From: Frankia alni ACN14a
Lineage (GTDB): Bacteria; Actinomycetota; Actinomycetes; Frankiales; Frankiaceae
Assembly (NCBI RefSeq): GCF_000058485.1
Contig: NC_008278.1
Span: 2,350,962-2,414,961 of the forward strand
Length of the DNA stretch: 64,000 bases
Direction: 5' to 3'
A model generated the notes under the pieces. That model was given only the letters and a program-made list of their open reading frames with translations, had not been told where the DNA came from and made no database searches. Below are positions 44,569 to 53,831 of this stretch, piece after piece (within the stretch, counting starts at the first letter, position 1; each line of letters starts with the position of its first letter). Made by a program: the position numbers and the translations under genes.

Positions 44569-45000
44569 GTGTTTCTCGGCAGCCACACGCCGCGGCTGGA
44601 TGACAAAGGGCGGCTGACCCTGCCCGCGAAGTTCCGCGACGAGTTGGAGGGGGGGCTTGTGATCACGAAGGGGCAGGAACGATGCCTGTACGTCTTCCCG
44701 ATGGCGGAGTTCACCCGGATCAGCGAGTCCCTGCGCACCGCCCCGGTCACCGCGAAGGCACTGCGTGACTACAGCCGGGTGTTCTTCTCCTCGGCTGCCG
44801 ACGACGCGCCGGACCGGCAGGGGCGCATCACCATTCCCGCCCCGCTGCGCACCTACGCGGGGCTGACGCGCGACTGCGTCGTCAACGGGGCGAACACCCG
44901 GGTCGAGATCTGGGACGCCCAGCGTTGGCAGGCCTACCTGGAAAGCCAGGAGGAGAGCTTTGCCGAGCTGTCCGAGGAGGTCCTGCCCGGAGTTATCTGA
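44569..45000 (+). CDS. mraZ: MraZ transcriptional regulator
   Basis: A 143-residue DNA-binding regulator of the division and cell wall cluster. Two SpoVT/AbrB-like repeats are visible: [20 protein letters not shown] (residues 2-21) and [18 protein letters not shown] (about 84-101). The DKGR and DRQGR turns contact DNA. The GTG at 44569 is 6 nt after a GGGAGG ribosome site and gives the family's standard start VFLGSH; an upstream in-frame GTG would add six residues. MraZ forms octameric rings and represses the mra operon through G-rich direct repeats, seen here just upstream at 44461-44500. rsmH follows after a 263-bp gap. Confidence 0.96.
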   Translation: MFLGSHTPRLDDKGRLTLPAKFRDELEGGLVITKGQERCLYVFPMAEFTRISESLRTAPVTAKALRDYSRVFFSSAADDAPDRQGRITIPAPLRTYAGLTRDCVVNGANTRVEIWDAQRWQAYLESQEESFAELSEEVLPGVI

Positions 45001-45263
45001 GCTGCCCTGGGATCTCGCGATCCGGACGCCCGGAACACGTGTTCCGGCCTGCGCCCGCACCCGCTTCTCCGGCCACCCCTTCCCCGGCGGCCGGCACGGT
45101 GGGCAGCGTGCCGGGCTGGTCACCCCCGGCGGTCCCGCGTGCGGATTCCGCCGCACCGGCGGTGCCCGCGTCCTGCGCGGGATGCCGCCGTACCGGACGA
45201 GCCCGTCAGCACATCTGAAGACGAGGTCCACGAGCGGTCGAGGGAGGCTCAGCGCTGAACGCC
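45001..45263. other. mraZ-rsmH gap with an 18-bp palindrome
   Basis: The gap is unusually long for this operon junction. No credible gene was found. CCGGAACACGTGTTCCGG at 45030-45047 is a perfect 18-bp palindrome starting 29 nt after the mraZ stop. It could be a regulator site or a weak hairpin. GGGAGG at 45242-45247 serves rsmH. Confidence 0.5.
45030..45047. repeat. Perfect 18-bp palindrome
   Basis: CCGGAACACGTGTTCCGG has no spacer between its arms, so it suits a dimeric DNA-binding protein better than an RNA hairpin. It lies within the mra operon, between mraZ and rsmH. Confidence 0.6.
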
Positions 45264-46241
45264 ATGCACACGCCTGTGCTGACCGACCGCGTGCTGGAAC
45301 TGTTGGCCCCCGCCCTGAGTAGGCCGGGGGCCGTGGTGGTGGACGCCACGGTGGGGCTCGGCGGACACGCCGCGGCCCTGCTCGCCGCCTTCCCCGAGGT
45401 CCGCGTCGTCGGTCTCGACCGCGATCTCGACGCCCTGGCGCACAGCGGCGAGCGGCTGCGCGCCCTCGCACCCGAGCGGGTGCGACTCGTCCACGCCGTC
45501 TACGACGAGATCGGCACGGTTCTCGCCGGCCTCGGCTCCGCGCGGGTCCAGGGCGTCCTGTTCGACCTCGGGGTCTCGTCCCTGCAGCTCGACACCGACG
45601 CGCGCGGGTTCGCCTACTCGCGGGACGCGCCGCTGGACATGCGGATGGACGCCACCCGCGGCCTGACGGCCGCCGAGGTCCTCAACACCTACGACGCCGC
45701 CGCGCTGGCACGGATCCTGCGGGACTACGGCGAGGAGCGGTTCGCCCGCCGCATCGCGGAGTCGGTCGTCCGGGCCCGTGCCGTCGAGCCGTTCACCACC
45801 TCCGCGCGGCTGGTCGACCTCGTCCGCGACGCCATCCCGGCGCCGGCGCGGCGCACCGGCGGCAACCCGGCCAAGCGCACCTTCCAGGCGCTGCGCATCG
45901 AGGTCAACTCCGAGCTGGATGTGCTCGCCCGGGCGTTGCCCGCCGCCTTCGACGCGCTGGCCGTCGGTGGCCGGCTCGTCGTGCTGTCCTACCACTCCCT
46001 CGAGGACCGACTGGTCAAGCGGGAGCTGCGCGGCTACGCGGAGACGCTGGTGCCGCCGGACATGCCCGTGGTGCCGGCCGGCGCCGAGCCGCGGCTGCGC
46101 TGGCTCACCCGTGGTGCCGAACCGGCCGGCGAGGTCGAGAAGGCCGACAACCCGCGGGCGGCGTCCGTGCGGCTGCGGGCCGCCGAACGCACGGCTCCGA
46201 ACCCGGACCGTACCCAGCCCACCATCGGAGGTGCATCGTGA
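45264..46241 (+). CDS. rsmH: 16S rRNA (cytosine-N4)-methyltransferase RsmH
   Basis: A 325-residue methyltransferase (MraW) that modifies C1402 of 16S rRNA. The SAM-binding motif is [17 protein letters not shown] (about residues 24-40), followed by [22 protein letters not shown] and [17 protein letters not shown]-terminal blocks [19 protein letters not shown] and [15 protein letters not shown] are also invariant. GGAGG is 17 nt before the ATG at 45264, which is rather far; a CTG at 45255 would have better spacing. The stop overlaps the start of the ftsL-like gene. It is the second gene of the mra operon. Confidence 0.95.
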   Translation: MHTPVLTDRVLELLAPALSRPGAVVVDATVGLGGHAAALLAAFPEVRVVGLDRDLDALAHSGERLRALAPERVRLVHAVYDEIGTVLAGLGSARVQGVLFDLGVSSLQLDTDARGFAYSRDAPLDMRMDATRGLTAAEVLNTYDAAALARILRDYGEERFARRIAESVVRARAVEPFTTSARLVDLVRDAIPAPARRTGGNPAKRTFQALRIEVNSELDVLARALPAAFDALAVGGRLVVLSYHSLEDRLVKRELRGYAETLVPPDMPVVPAGAEPRLRWLTRGAEPAGEVEKADNPRAASVRLRAAERTAPNPDRTQPTIGGAS

Positions 46242-47197
46242 CCGCTCCCGCGCAGCCGCTTTCCCGGGCGGGGCGGAGCGGCGCCGCCCGCGCCGGTGGC
46301 CCGCCCCCCGGCGCCCGGGCGGGCCGGGTGCCGGCAGGCGCGGCGGCGCGCACCGCCGCGGCGACGGCTCCGGTCCTCGACCCCCCGCTGCGGCGCGCCC
46401 CCGTCCGGACGCGGCTCACGGTGGTCCGCCCGGCGCCGACCGGGGCTCGCAAGGGACCGTTCGTCGTCCTACTGCTGGTCCTGCTCGGCGCCGGCCTGCT
46501 CGGTCTGCTGGGGCTCAACCTCGCGCTGATGGAGAACTCGTTCCACGAGAACACCCTGCGTAATCGGGCCTCCGCCCTGGCGGACGAGGAGCAGTCGCTC
46601 GCGGTGCGGGCCGATCAGCTCTCCGACCCGGCGGCGCTGGCCGCCCAGGCCAGCCGCCTCGGCCTGGTTCCCGGCGGGGTGCCCGAGTACCTTGCGCCGG
46701 GCACCCCCCTGCCGCCGGGGGCCCGGGTGCTGTCCCGGGAGCCGGGCAGCGGTTCGATCCTGGTGATCGTGCCCGCACCGCCAGGCCAGCAGCCTCCGGC
46801 CGTCGCGGGCACAGCCGGGTCCGGGACGGGCACGGCGCCGGATGCCGACCCGGGCGCCGCGGCGGCACCCGGCGCGAACACCGGCGCGGCCACCACCGGC
46901 GCCGGCGCGGCCACCGGCGCCGCGGCCACCGGCACCGCGGGCACTGCGGCGGCCACCGCGGGCGCGGCCATCGGCGCGGAGACGACCGCGCCCGGCGTCG
47001 TGGGCGCCGGCGCGGCCGGGACGAGCACCGCGGCCACCGGCACCAGCGGCGGGGCAACCGGCCCCGCGGCGGCCGGCTCGGCCGTGGGACCGCAGCAGTC
47101 GGGCGCGGTCGGCAGCGGTTCGGGCGCCGGGGCGCCGTCGGGCACGGCGACCTCGACCGGCACCGCCGGCGCTGACCGGGGTGGGCCCGCGCGGTGA
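46238..47197 (+). CDS. ftsL: FtsL-like division protein with long Ala/Gly/Thr-rich C-terminus
   Basis: A 319-residue bitopic membrane protein at the ftsL position. A 72-residue basic/Pro-rich N-terminus precedes one membrane helix (about residues 74-97), then a short coiled-coil segment (99-140: [20 protein letters not shown]) that ends [15 protein letters not shown], as in FtsL/septum formation initiator proteins. The last 150 residues are almost entirely Ala, Gly, Thr, Ser and Pro and would be extracytoplasmic and disordered; this tail is much longer than the family norm. The GTG at 46238 overlaps the rsmH stop and its own stop overlaps ftsI (GTGA). FtsL joins FtsB and FtsQ to activate septal synthesis by FtsW-FtsI. 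Confidence 0.82.
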   Translation: MTAPAQPLSRAGRSGAARAGGPPPGARAGRVPAGAAARTAAATAPVLDPPLRRAPVRTRLTVVRPAPTGARKGPFVVLLLVLLGAGLLGLLGLNLALMENSFHENTLRNRASALADEEQSLAVRADQLSDPAALAAQASRLGLVPGGVPEYLAPGTPLPPGARVLSREPGSGSILVIVPAPPGQQPPAVAGTAGSGTGTAPDADPGAAAAPGANTGAATTGAGAATGAAATGTAGTAAATAGAAIGAETTAPGVVGAGAAGTSTAATGTSGGATGPAAAGSAVGPQQSGAVGSGSGAGAPSGTATSTGTAGADRGGPAR

Positions 47198-49569
47198 GCT
47201 CCGCCCTCTCCGGCTCACCCCGGCGCGGGCGCGGACGGCTACGGCTGGTGACCCCACCGCCGGCCTCCGTGCACGGCGGACGGTTGCGCCGTGACGACGA
47301 TCCGGATCGGGGCCCGGCGGACGACGGGGATCACGACGATCCGGGCCGCCCCCGCAGCCCGTCGGGCCTGCGGACCGCCAGGCCCCGCGGCGCCCAGGAG
47401 CACCCGCGGGCGCGCCGGGGCGGCAGCGGCGCGGCCCGGGGCGGCACCCGGGGACGAGGCCGGGCGGGTGCCGCCCGCGGGCACGACGGCCGCTACCGCG
47501 ACCACGAGGCCTTTGACCACGACGCCCGGGACCACGACGCCCGGGACCACGACGCCCGGGACCACGACGCCCGGGACTACGACTACGACGACGCCCTGGA
47601 CTACGACGACGCCCTGGACCGCGACGCCGCCGTCGACCACGACGGCCTCGGCTACGACGGCCTCGACAGACGCGTTCGGGCGCGCAGCGGTGCCGGGACG
47701 GCGGGTCGCCGCGTGTATCGGCCGGGGGCGCTGCCCCGCGGCGCCGGTGCCGGCCGGGGCCGCTATGTCCGGGGCGGCGGGGGTGCGGGCGGTGGTCGTC
47801 GGCCACCGCGTCCCCCGGTCCGGCGCAGCTACCGGCTGAGCAGCCCGCGGCGGCGGCTGCGGGTGACGATCGTGTTCATGTGCGCGCTGCTCGGCATCCT
47901 CGCGCTGCGCCTGACCCAGCTCCAGGGCTTCTCCGCGTCGACCTACGCGGCGCAGGCCGAGAAGGAGCGGCTGCGCACGATCGTGCTGCCCGCGGTGCGC
48001 GGCGCCATCACCGACCGCTCCGGCCACACCCTCGCCCAGCACGTCGAGCTGCGCGCGGTCTACGCGAACCCGACGAACGTCCGGGACGTCGCCGCGACCG
48101 CGGCGAAGCTCGCCCCCGTGCTCGACGACAGCGTGCCACGGCTGACGAAGCTGCTGACGGACCCGACCAGGCACATCAAGTTCGTCTACCTGGCCCGCGG
48201 CCTGAACCCCGACGTCGCGAAGAAGGTCAGCGCCCTGGAGTTGCACGGTATCGGCATCACCGAGGAACGCGGCCGGACCTACCCGGCCGGTCCGCTGGCG
48301 GCCAACGTCGTCGGGTTCATGCGGCGCGGCGACGGGGACGTGCTGGAGGGCGCCGGCGGCCTGGAACTCGAGTACGACAAGGTGCTGCGGGGAACCGACG
48401 GCATGCGCGTGCTGGAGGCCAACCCGGAGGGCATCGAGATCCCCTCCGGTCACGGCCGGCAACGCGATCCCGTCCCCGGCTCGGCGCTGCGGCTCACCCT
48501 CGACCGCGACATCCAGTGGAACGCCCAGCAGGCCATCGCCAACGCGGTGCGGTCCTCCGAGGCCGACGGCGGCACGGTCGTGGTGATGGACCCCCGCACC
48601 GGCGACGTCCTCGCGATGGCCGACGCGCCCGAGTTCGACCCGCGCAACATCACCCCTCGGGACCAGCCGGCGCTGGGCAACCGCTCGACCCGGGACGCCT
48701 ACGAGCCCGGCAGCGTCAACAAGGTGATCACGATGGCCGCCGCCCTCGATCGCGGCCTCATCACCGCCCAGACGCCGCTGACCGTCCCGCCGTCCATCAT
48801 CCGCGGTGGGGTGGCCATCAAGGACTCCGAGCCGCACGGCGTCGAGCATCTGACCACCGCCGGGGTGCTGGCCCGCTCCAGCAACATCGGCACCGTGGAG
48901 GTCTCCGAGCGGGTCGGACGCGCGGGGATGGAACAGGCGCTGCGCGCCTTCGGCCTGGGCGCGAAGACGGGGCTGGACTTTCCCGGCGAGGGCAGCGGCC
49001 TGCTGCCGGCGGCGAAGGACTGGTCGGGCAGCCAGGCCGCGACGATCTCCTACGGGCAGGGTATGTCGGCGACGGCGCTGCAGATGGCGTCGGTCTACGC
49101 CACCGTCGCCAACGGCGGGGTGCGGGTCACCCCCCGGCTCGTCGACGCCGTCACCGGCCCGGACAGGACCGTTCAGGTCACCCCGCATCCCCCGGGCCAG
49201 CGGGTGATCAGCGCGCAGACCGCGGCGACGCTGAGCCGGATGCTGGAGACGGTCGCGACGAACGAGGGCACCGCGCCGCTTGCCGAGGTCCCCGGCTACC
49301 GGGTGGCCGGCAAGACCGGCACGGCGTACCGGCCGGATCCCGTGCACGGTGGCTACCAGGGGTACACCTCGTCGTTCATCGGCTTCGCGCCGGCCGACGA
49401 CCCGAAGGTCGTCGTCGAGGTCGTCCTGGACAACCCGAAGAAGGGGTACTTCGGCGGTCAGGTCGCCGCGCCGGTGTTCCAGGGCGTGATGAGTTTCGCC
49501 CTGACCACCCTCGGTGTGCCGCAGCCGACGACGAAGCCGACGCCGCTCGTCCTCGACCTGGACAAGTAG
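47194..49569 (+). CDS. ftsI: Septal peptidoglycan transpeptidase FtsI (PBP3) with extended N-terminus
   Basis: A 791-residue class B penicillin-binding protein that cross-links septal peptidoglycan. A cytoplasmic N-terminus of about 220 residues, rich in Arg, Gly, Asp and His, includes four DHDAR pentapeptides. The membrane helix follows (about 222-240: TIVFMCALLGILALR). The transpeptidase domain has the catalytic Ser in PGSVNK (about residue 507), SSN in ARSSNIGT (about 562) and KTG in VAGKTGTAY (about 706). The mean family length is nearer 600, so the N-terminal extension is unusual. The GTG at 47194 overlaps the ftsL-like stop. The gene is part of the mra operon, followed by a 137-bp gap before murE. 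Confidence 0.95.
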   Translation: MSSALSGSPRRGRGRLRLVTPPPASVHGGRLRRDDDPDRGPADDGDHDDPGRPRSPSGLRTARPRGAQEHPRARRGGSGAARGGTRGRGRAGAARGHDGRYRDHEAFDHDARDHDARDHDARDHDARDYDYDDALDYDDALDRDAAVDHDGLGYDGLDRRVRARSGAGTAGRRVYRPGALPRGAGAGRGRYVRGGGGAGGGRRPPRPPVRRSYRLSSPRRRLRVTIVFMCALLGILALRLTQLQGFSASTYAAQAEKERLRTIVLPAVRGAITDRSGHTLAQHVELRAVYANPTNVRDVAATAAKLAPVLDDSVPRLTKLLTDPTRHIKFVYLARGLNPDVAKKVSALELHGIGITEERGRTYPAGPLAANVVGFMRRGDGDVLEGAGGLELEYDKVLRGTDGMRVLEANPEGIEIPSGHGRQRDPVPGSALRLTLDRDIQWNAQQAIANAVRSSEADGGTVVVMDPRTGDVLAMADAPEFDPRNITPRDQPALGNRSTRDAYEPGSVNKVITMAAALDRGLITAQTPLTVPPSIIRGGVAIKDSEPHGVEHLTTAGVLARSSNIGTVEVSERVGRAGMEQALRAFGLGAKTGLDFPGEGSGLLPAAKDWSGSQAATISYGQGMSATALQMASVYATVANGGVRVTPRLVDAVTGPDRTVQVTPHPPGQRVISAQTAATLSRMLETVATNEGTAPLAEVPGYRVAGKTGTAYRPDPVHGGYQGYTSSFIGFAPADDPKVVVEVVLDNPKKGYFGGQVAAPVFQGVMSFALTTLGVPQPTTKPTPLVLDLDK
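47515..47574. repeat. 15-bp in-frame tandem repeat, four units
   Basis: GACCACGACGCCCGG occurs four times in tandem from 47515, then decays into GACTACGAC and GACGCCCTG variants up to about 47640. It encodes DHDAR repeats in the cytoplasmic tail of FtsI. The alternating acidic and His residues could bind metal, but this is speculative. Confidence 0.85.
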
Positions 49570-49693
49570 CACTGCGACCACAGCAGGTAACCCGCCAGAC
49601 CTGGACAAGCGGTGCGAGAGCGGTCCACCTGCGGCATTCGGGGGACCACCGCCAAGCCCGGGCGCCCCTGCCGATGGCCGAGCTTGCTCCCAC

Positions 49694-49699
49694 TAAGGT
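49694..49699 (+). promoter_or_regulatory. -10 box of a candidate leaderless murE promoter
   Basis: TAAGGT ends 7 nt before the GTG at 49707 and no ribosome site is present, the arrangement of a leaderless transcript. It would give murE and the genes after it a promoter of their own inside the cluster. Confidence 0.5.
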
Positions 49700-49706
49700 C
49701 GTCAGC

Positions 49707-51314
49707 GTGACCCCACCGGCACCCCGACCGGCCGCCCCGACGGCGTGCGGCCTGGCTGATCTGCGCGCGGTGCTCACGGCCGCGCAACTCCCACCGGCGC
49801 CGGCCCCGCTGCCCGCCGGCCCTGGTCCGGACGCCGCCGCGCCCGCCGCGCCCGCCGCGCCCGCCGGACCCGGATCGGACGCGGTGGTGCGCGGCGTCAC
49901 CCACGACTCCCGCCGGGTGGCGCCCGGCGACCTCTACGCGGCCCTGCCGGGCGCGCACGTGCACGGCGCCGACTTCGCCGCCGCCGCGATCGCCCGCGGC
50001 GCGGTGGCGGTGCTCACCGACGCCGAGGGCGCGCGGCGCATCGCCGCCGCGGGTGGGCCGGCGGCCGCGCTGCCGGTGCTCGTCAGCGCCGACCCGCGCC
50101 GCGACCTCGCCCCGGTGGCGGCCCGCATCCACGGCGATCCGTCGGCGGGGCTGCGCCTGCTCGGTGTCACCGGGACCAACGGCAAGACGACGACCGCGTT
50201 CCTCCTCGACGCCGGGCTGCGGGCCGCCGGCCACACCACCGGGCTGATCGGCACGGTGGAGACCCGCATCGCCGGGGACCGGCTGGCCAGCGCCCACACC
50301 ACCCCGGAGGCCAGCGACCTGCAGGCGCTGCTGGCGACGATGGTCGAACGGGGCGTGGACGCCGCCACCATGGAGGTCTCCAGCCACGCGCTGGCCCAGC
50401 ACCGGGCGGACGCGCTGCACTTCGCCGGGGCGCTGTTCACCAACCTCAGCCAGGACCATCTCGACTTCCATCCCACGATGGCGGACTACTTCGAGGCGAA
50501 GGCGTCGCTGTTCGTTCCCGGCCGGGCGGCGGCCGCGGTGATCGGCGTGGGCGACGAGTGGGGCCGGCGGCTAGCGGCCCGCCGCCCGGACGCGGTCACC
50601 TTCGCCGTCGACGGCCCCGCCGACTGGACGGCCCGCGACGTCACCGCCGGCCCCACCGGCAGCGAGCTGCTGGCCGCCGGGCCGGGCGGCGAGCGGGTGG
50701 AGCTGTCCGTCCCGCTGCCCGGGGTGTTCAACATCGCCAATGCGCTGGGTGCGTTGGCGCTGCTGGTGGCCGTCGGGGTCGACCCGGCCGCCGCCGCCGC
50801 CGGGATCGGTGCGCTGCCCGGCGTGCCGGGCCGGATGGAGCGGGTCGACGCCGGCCAGCCGTTCCTGGCACTGGTCGACTTCGCCCACACCCCGGACGCG
50901 GTCACGACGCTGCTGGCGACCGTCCGTCCCCTGGTGAAGGGAAGAATCATCGTCGTGCTCGGCTGCGGCGGGGACCGCGACCGCGGCAAGCGCCCGCTCA
51001 TGGGCGCCGCCGCGGCCACGCTCGCCGACCTCGCGATCCTCACCAACGACAACCCGCGCTCGGAGGACCCGGCGGACATCCTCGCCGCGATGCTCGCCGG
51101 GGTGCCGACCGCCGCGCGCGCGGCGGGCCGGGTGCTGGTCGAACCGGACCGGGCCGCCGCGATCGCCGCGGCCGTCGCCGCCGCCGGCCCGCAGGATGCC
51201 GTCGTCGTCGCCGGCAAGGGGCACGAGTCCGGACAGGAACAGGCCGGGGTGGTGACCCCGTTCGACGACCGGGTGGTGCTGCGCGCGGCGCTGGACGCGG
51301 CGGCCCGCGGATGA
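49707..51314 (+). CDS. murE: UDP-MurNAc-tripeptide synthetase MurE (meso-DAP type)
   Basis: A 535-residue Mur ligase that adds the third residue to the peptidoglycan stem. The ATP-binding P-loop is [18 protein letters not shown] (about residues 150-167); the substrate-binding lysine region is near ASLFVPG. The motif DNPR (in TNDNPRSEDP, about residue 447) is the signature of meso-diaminopimelate addition rather than lysine. VVAGKGHESGQEQ near the end is also typical. The first 50 residues are an Ala/Pro-rich extension. The start could be GTG 49707 (leaderless, favoured) or ATG 49674. The stop overlaps murF in ATGA. Confidence 0.95.
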   Translation: MTPPAPRPAAPTACGLADLRAVLTAAQLPPAPAPLPAGPGPDAAAPAAPAAPAGPGSDAVVRGVTHDSRRVAPGDLYAALPGAHVHGADFAAAAIARGAVAVLTDAEGARRIAAAGGPAAALPVLVSADPRRDLAPVAARIHGDPSAGLRLLGVTGTNGKTTTAFLLDAGLRAAGHTTGLIGTVETRIAGDRLASAHTTPEASDLQALLATMVERGVDAATMEVSSHALAQHRADALHFAGALFTNLSQDHLDFHPTMADYFEAKASLFVPGRAAAAVIGVGDEWGRRLAARRPDAVTFAVDGPADWTARDVTAGPTGSELLAAGPGGERVELSVPLPGVFNIANALGALALLVAVGVDPAAAAAGIGALPGVPGRMERVDAGQPFLALVDFAHTPDAVTTLLATVRPLVKGRIIVVLGCGGDRDRGKRPLMGAAAATLADLAILTNDNPRSEDPADILAAMLAGVPTAARAAGRVLVEPDRAAAIAAAVAAAGPQDAVVVAGKGHESGQEQAGVVTPFDDRVVLRAALDAAARG

Positions 51315-52714
51315 TCCCGCTGACCCTCGCCGAGGTCGCCGTGGCGACCGGCGGACGCCTCGACGCGGTCGCCGACCCGGCCGCCGTGGTCGGCGCCGTC
51401 GCCGTGGACTCCCGTCAGGTCGGCCCCGGCACGCTGTTCGTCGCCCTGGTCGGCGCCCGCTCCGACGGGCACGACTTCGCCGCCGCGGCGGTGGCCGCGG
51501 GGGCGCCGGCGGTGCTCGCCGCCCGGCCGCTCGGCGTGCCGGCGGTCGTCGTGGCCGACCCGTCCGCCGCCCTCGCCGCCCTCGCGGCGCACGTGCGCGA
51601 CATCGCCCGCGCCACCGTCGTCGCCGTCACCGGCTCGGCGGGCAAGACCACGACCAAGGATCTGCTGGCGGACCTGCTCGCCGAGCTCGGCCCGACCGTG
51701 GCCGCGCCCGGGTCGTTCAACAACGAGATCGGCCTGCCGCTGACGCTGCTGCGCACCGAACCGGACACCGCGTTCGTCGTGCTGGAGATGGGCGCGCGCG
51801 GCCTCGGGCACATCGCCACGCTGTGCGCGGTGGCCCGCCCGTCCGTCGGGGCGGTGCTCAACGTCGGCAGCGCGCACGTCGGCGAGTACACCGACGGCCG
51901 GCTCGGCATCGCCGCGGCCAAGGGGGAGCTCGCCGAGGCCGCCCAGGACGCCGTCATCCTCAACGCCGACGACCCGCTGGTGGCGGCGATGGCGCCGCGG
52001 GCGCGTGGCGAGGTCATCACCTTCGGCGAGGACGCCGCGGCGGACGTGCGCGGCGCCGGCGTCCGCGTCGACCCGCTGGGGCACGCCTCGTTCGACCTGC
52101 TCGCCGGCGGCGAGCGCCACCGGGTCACCCTCGGCCTCGTCGGCGCGCACCAGGTGCCCAACGCCCTCGCCGCGGCGGCCGTCGCCCTGCGCCTCGGCCT
52201 GAGCCCCGCGCGGACCGCGGCGGCGCTCGGCGCGGCGCGGGCGCGCAGCCGCTGGCGGATGGAGGTCACCCGGACCGCCGCCGGGGTCGTCGTCGTCAAC
52301 GACGCCTACAACGCCAACCCCGAGTCGATGCGCGCCGCCCTGGCGACGCTGGTCGACATGCGCGGGGCGGGCCGGGCGATCGCGGTGCTCGGGGGCATGG
52401 GGGAGCTCGGCGACGCCGCCGACGACGCGCACGACGCGCTCGGCCGGCTCGCCGTCCGGCTCGGGATCGACCAGGTGATCGCGGTGGGGCCGGCGGCTCG
52501 GCGCATCCACCTCGCGGCGTCGCTGGAGGGTTCCTGGGACGGCGAGTCGAGGTGGGTGGCGGACGCCGACGAGGCGGTGGCGACGGTGGTCGCGCTCGCC
52601 CGGCCGGACGACGTCGTGCTGGTCAAGGCCAGCCGGTCCTACGGTCTGGAGCGCGTCGCCGAGGACGTGGTGACGAGGTTCGGCGTGGTCGGCGCCGGGA
52701 TCGAGGGGGCATGA
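51311..52714 (+). CDS. murF: UDP-MurNAc-tripeptide-D-Ala-D-Ala ligase MurF
   Basis: A 467-residue Mur ligase that adds D-Ala-D-Ala to complete the cytoplasmic stem pentapeptide. N-terminal [17 protein letters not shown] is the uridine-binding region. The P-loop is [17 protein letters not shown] (about residues 104-120). [27 protein letters not shown] and [13 protein letters not shown] are conserved blocks. The ATG at 51311 gives an ATGA overlap with murE. About 50 bp separate its stop from mraY. Length is normal. Confidence 0.96.
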   Translation: MIPLTLAEVAVATGGRLDAVADPAAVVGAVAVDSRQVGPGTLFVALVGARSDGHDFAAAAVAAGAPAVLAARPLGVPAVVVADPSAALAALAAHVRDIARATVVAVTGSAGKTTTKDLLADLLAELGPTVAAPGSFNNEIGLPLTLLRTEPDTAFVVLEMGARGLGHIATLCAVARPSVGAVLNVGSAHVGEYTDGRLGIAAAKGELAEAAQDAVILNADDPLVAAMAPRARGEVITFGEDAAADVRGAGVRVDPLGHASFDLLAGGERHRVTLGLVGAHQVPNALAAAAVALRLGLSPARTAAALGAARARSRWRMEVTRTAAGVVVVNDAYNANPESMRAALATLVDMRGAGRAIAVLGGMGELGDAADDAHDALGRLAVRLGIDQVIAVGPAARRIHLAASLEGSWDGESRWVADADEAVATVVALARPDDVVLVKASRSYGLERVAEDVVTRFGVVGAGIEGA

Positions 52715-52763
52715 GAACGGACCGCTGGGTGCACCGGGGCGGACACGCGCGGGTGACACACGC

Positions 52764-53831
52764 GTGAGAGGCGTTCTTATCGCGGCCATGGTCGCGTTGG
52801 TCGTGTCGTTGCTCGGTACGCCCTGGGTGATCAGGTTCTTCCGCCGGCAGGGGTACGGGCAGGAGATCCGCGAGGACGGCCCGTCGAGCCACCTGACCAA
52901 ACGCGGCACGCCCACCATGGGCGGCACCGTGATCATCGTGGCGACGCTGGTCGGCTACTTCCTCGCCCACCTGGTGACCGGGATCGGCTTCACCGCCTCC
53001 GGTCTGCTCGTCCTGCTGGTGATGACCGGACTCGGCATCGTCGGCTTCCTCGACGACTACATCAAGATCCGCAAGCAGCGCAGCCTCGGGCTCACCGCCC
53101 GGATGAAGTTCACCGGTCAGGCCGCGGTCGCGCTCGCGTTCGGGCTGCTCGCGGTCCGGTTCAAAAACCACGCCGGGCTGCTGCCGGGGTCGACGTACAT
53201 CTCGATCGTGCGCGACACCTCCCTGACGGTCGGCATCATCGGCTTCCCCCTGCTGGCCTGGATCATCATCGCCGCGACGTCGAACGCGGTGAACCTCACC
53301 GACGGCCTCGACGGCCTCGCCGCCGGCACGTCGGCGATGGTCTTCGGCGCGTACGTGGTCATCTCGTTCTGGCAGTTCGGCAACCTGTGCGAGCCGGGGG
53401 ACTCGCCCGCCGGCTGCTACGCGGTGCGCGACCCGTTGGACGTGGCGCTGGTCGCGGCGGCGGCGATGGGGGCCTGCTTCGGCTTCCTGTGGTGGAACGC
53501 CAGCCCGGCGAAGATCTTCATGGGGGACACCGGCTCGCTCGCCCTCGGCGGCGCGTTCGCCAGCATCGCCATCGTCAGCCGGACCGAGCTGCTGCTCGTC
53601 GTCCTCGGCGGCCTGTTCGTCATCGAGACCCTGTCGGTGATGATCCAGGTGGCGTTCTTCAAGGCCACGAAGAAACGTGTGTTCAACATGGCACCGATCC
53701 ACCATCACTTCGAACTCGCCGAATGGCCCGAGACGACGGTGATCATCCGATTCTGGATCGTCTCCGGCCTCGCCGTGGCCTTCGGGCTCGGCCTGTTCTA
53801 CGCCGAGTTCCTCTCCCACGGCAATGGCTAG
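52764..53831 (+). CDS. mraY: Phospho-MurNAc-pentapeptide transferase MraY
   Basis: A 355-residue polytopic membrane enzyme with about ten hydrophobic helices. It attaches phospho-MurNAc-pentapeptide to undecaprenyl phosphate to make lipid I. The catalytic aspartates are in [17 protein letters not shown] and in [31 protein letters not shown] and [15 protein letters not shown] are the other family signatures. The GTG at 52764 starts a proper first helix ([17 protein letters not shown]); no clear ribosome site is visible. Its end overlaps murD by 8 bp, so expression is coupled to murD. Confidence 0.97.
   Translation: MRGVLIAAMVALVVSLLGTPWVIRFFRRQGYGQEIREDGPSSHLTKRGTPTMGGTVIIVATLVGYFLAHLVTGIGFTASGLLVLLVMTGLGIVGFLDDYIKIRKQRSLGLTARMKFTGQAAVALAFGLLAVRFKNHAGLLPGSTYISIVRDTSLTVGIIGFPLLAWIIIAATSNAVNLTDGLDGLAAGTSAMVFGAYVVISFWQFGNLCEPGDSPAGCYAVRDPLDVALVAAAAMGACFGFLWWNASPAKIFMGDTGSLALGGAFASIAIVSRTELLLVVLGGLFVIETLSVMIQVAFFKATKKRVFNMAPIHHHFELAEWPETTVIIRFWIVSGLAVAFGLGLFYAEFLSHGNG

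Noticed and set aside
47239-49608. A 789-codon open frame antisense to ftsI.
   Set aside because: It mirrors ftsI without any domain and has typical shadow composition (Arg, Gly, Asp, Val).
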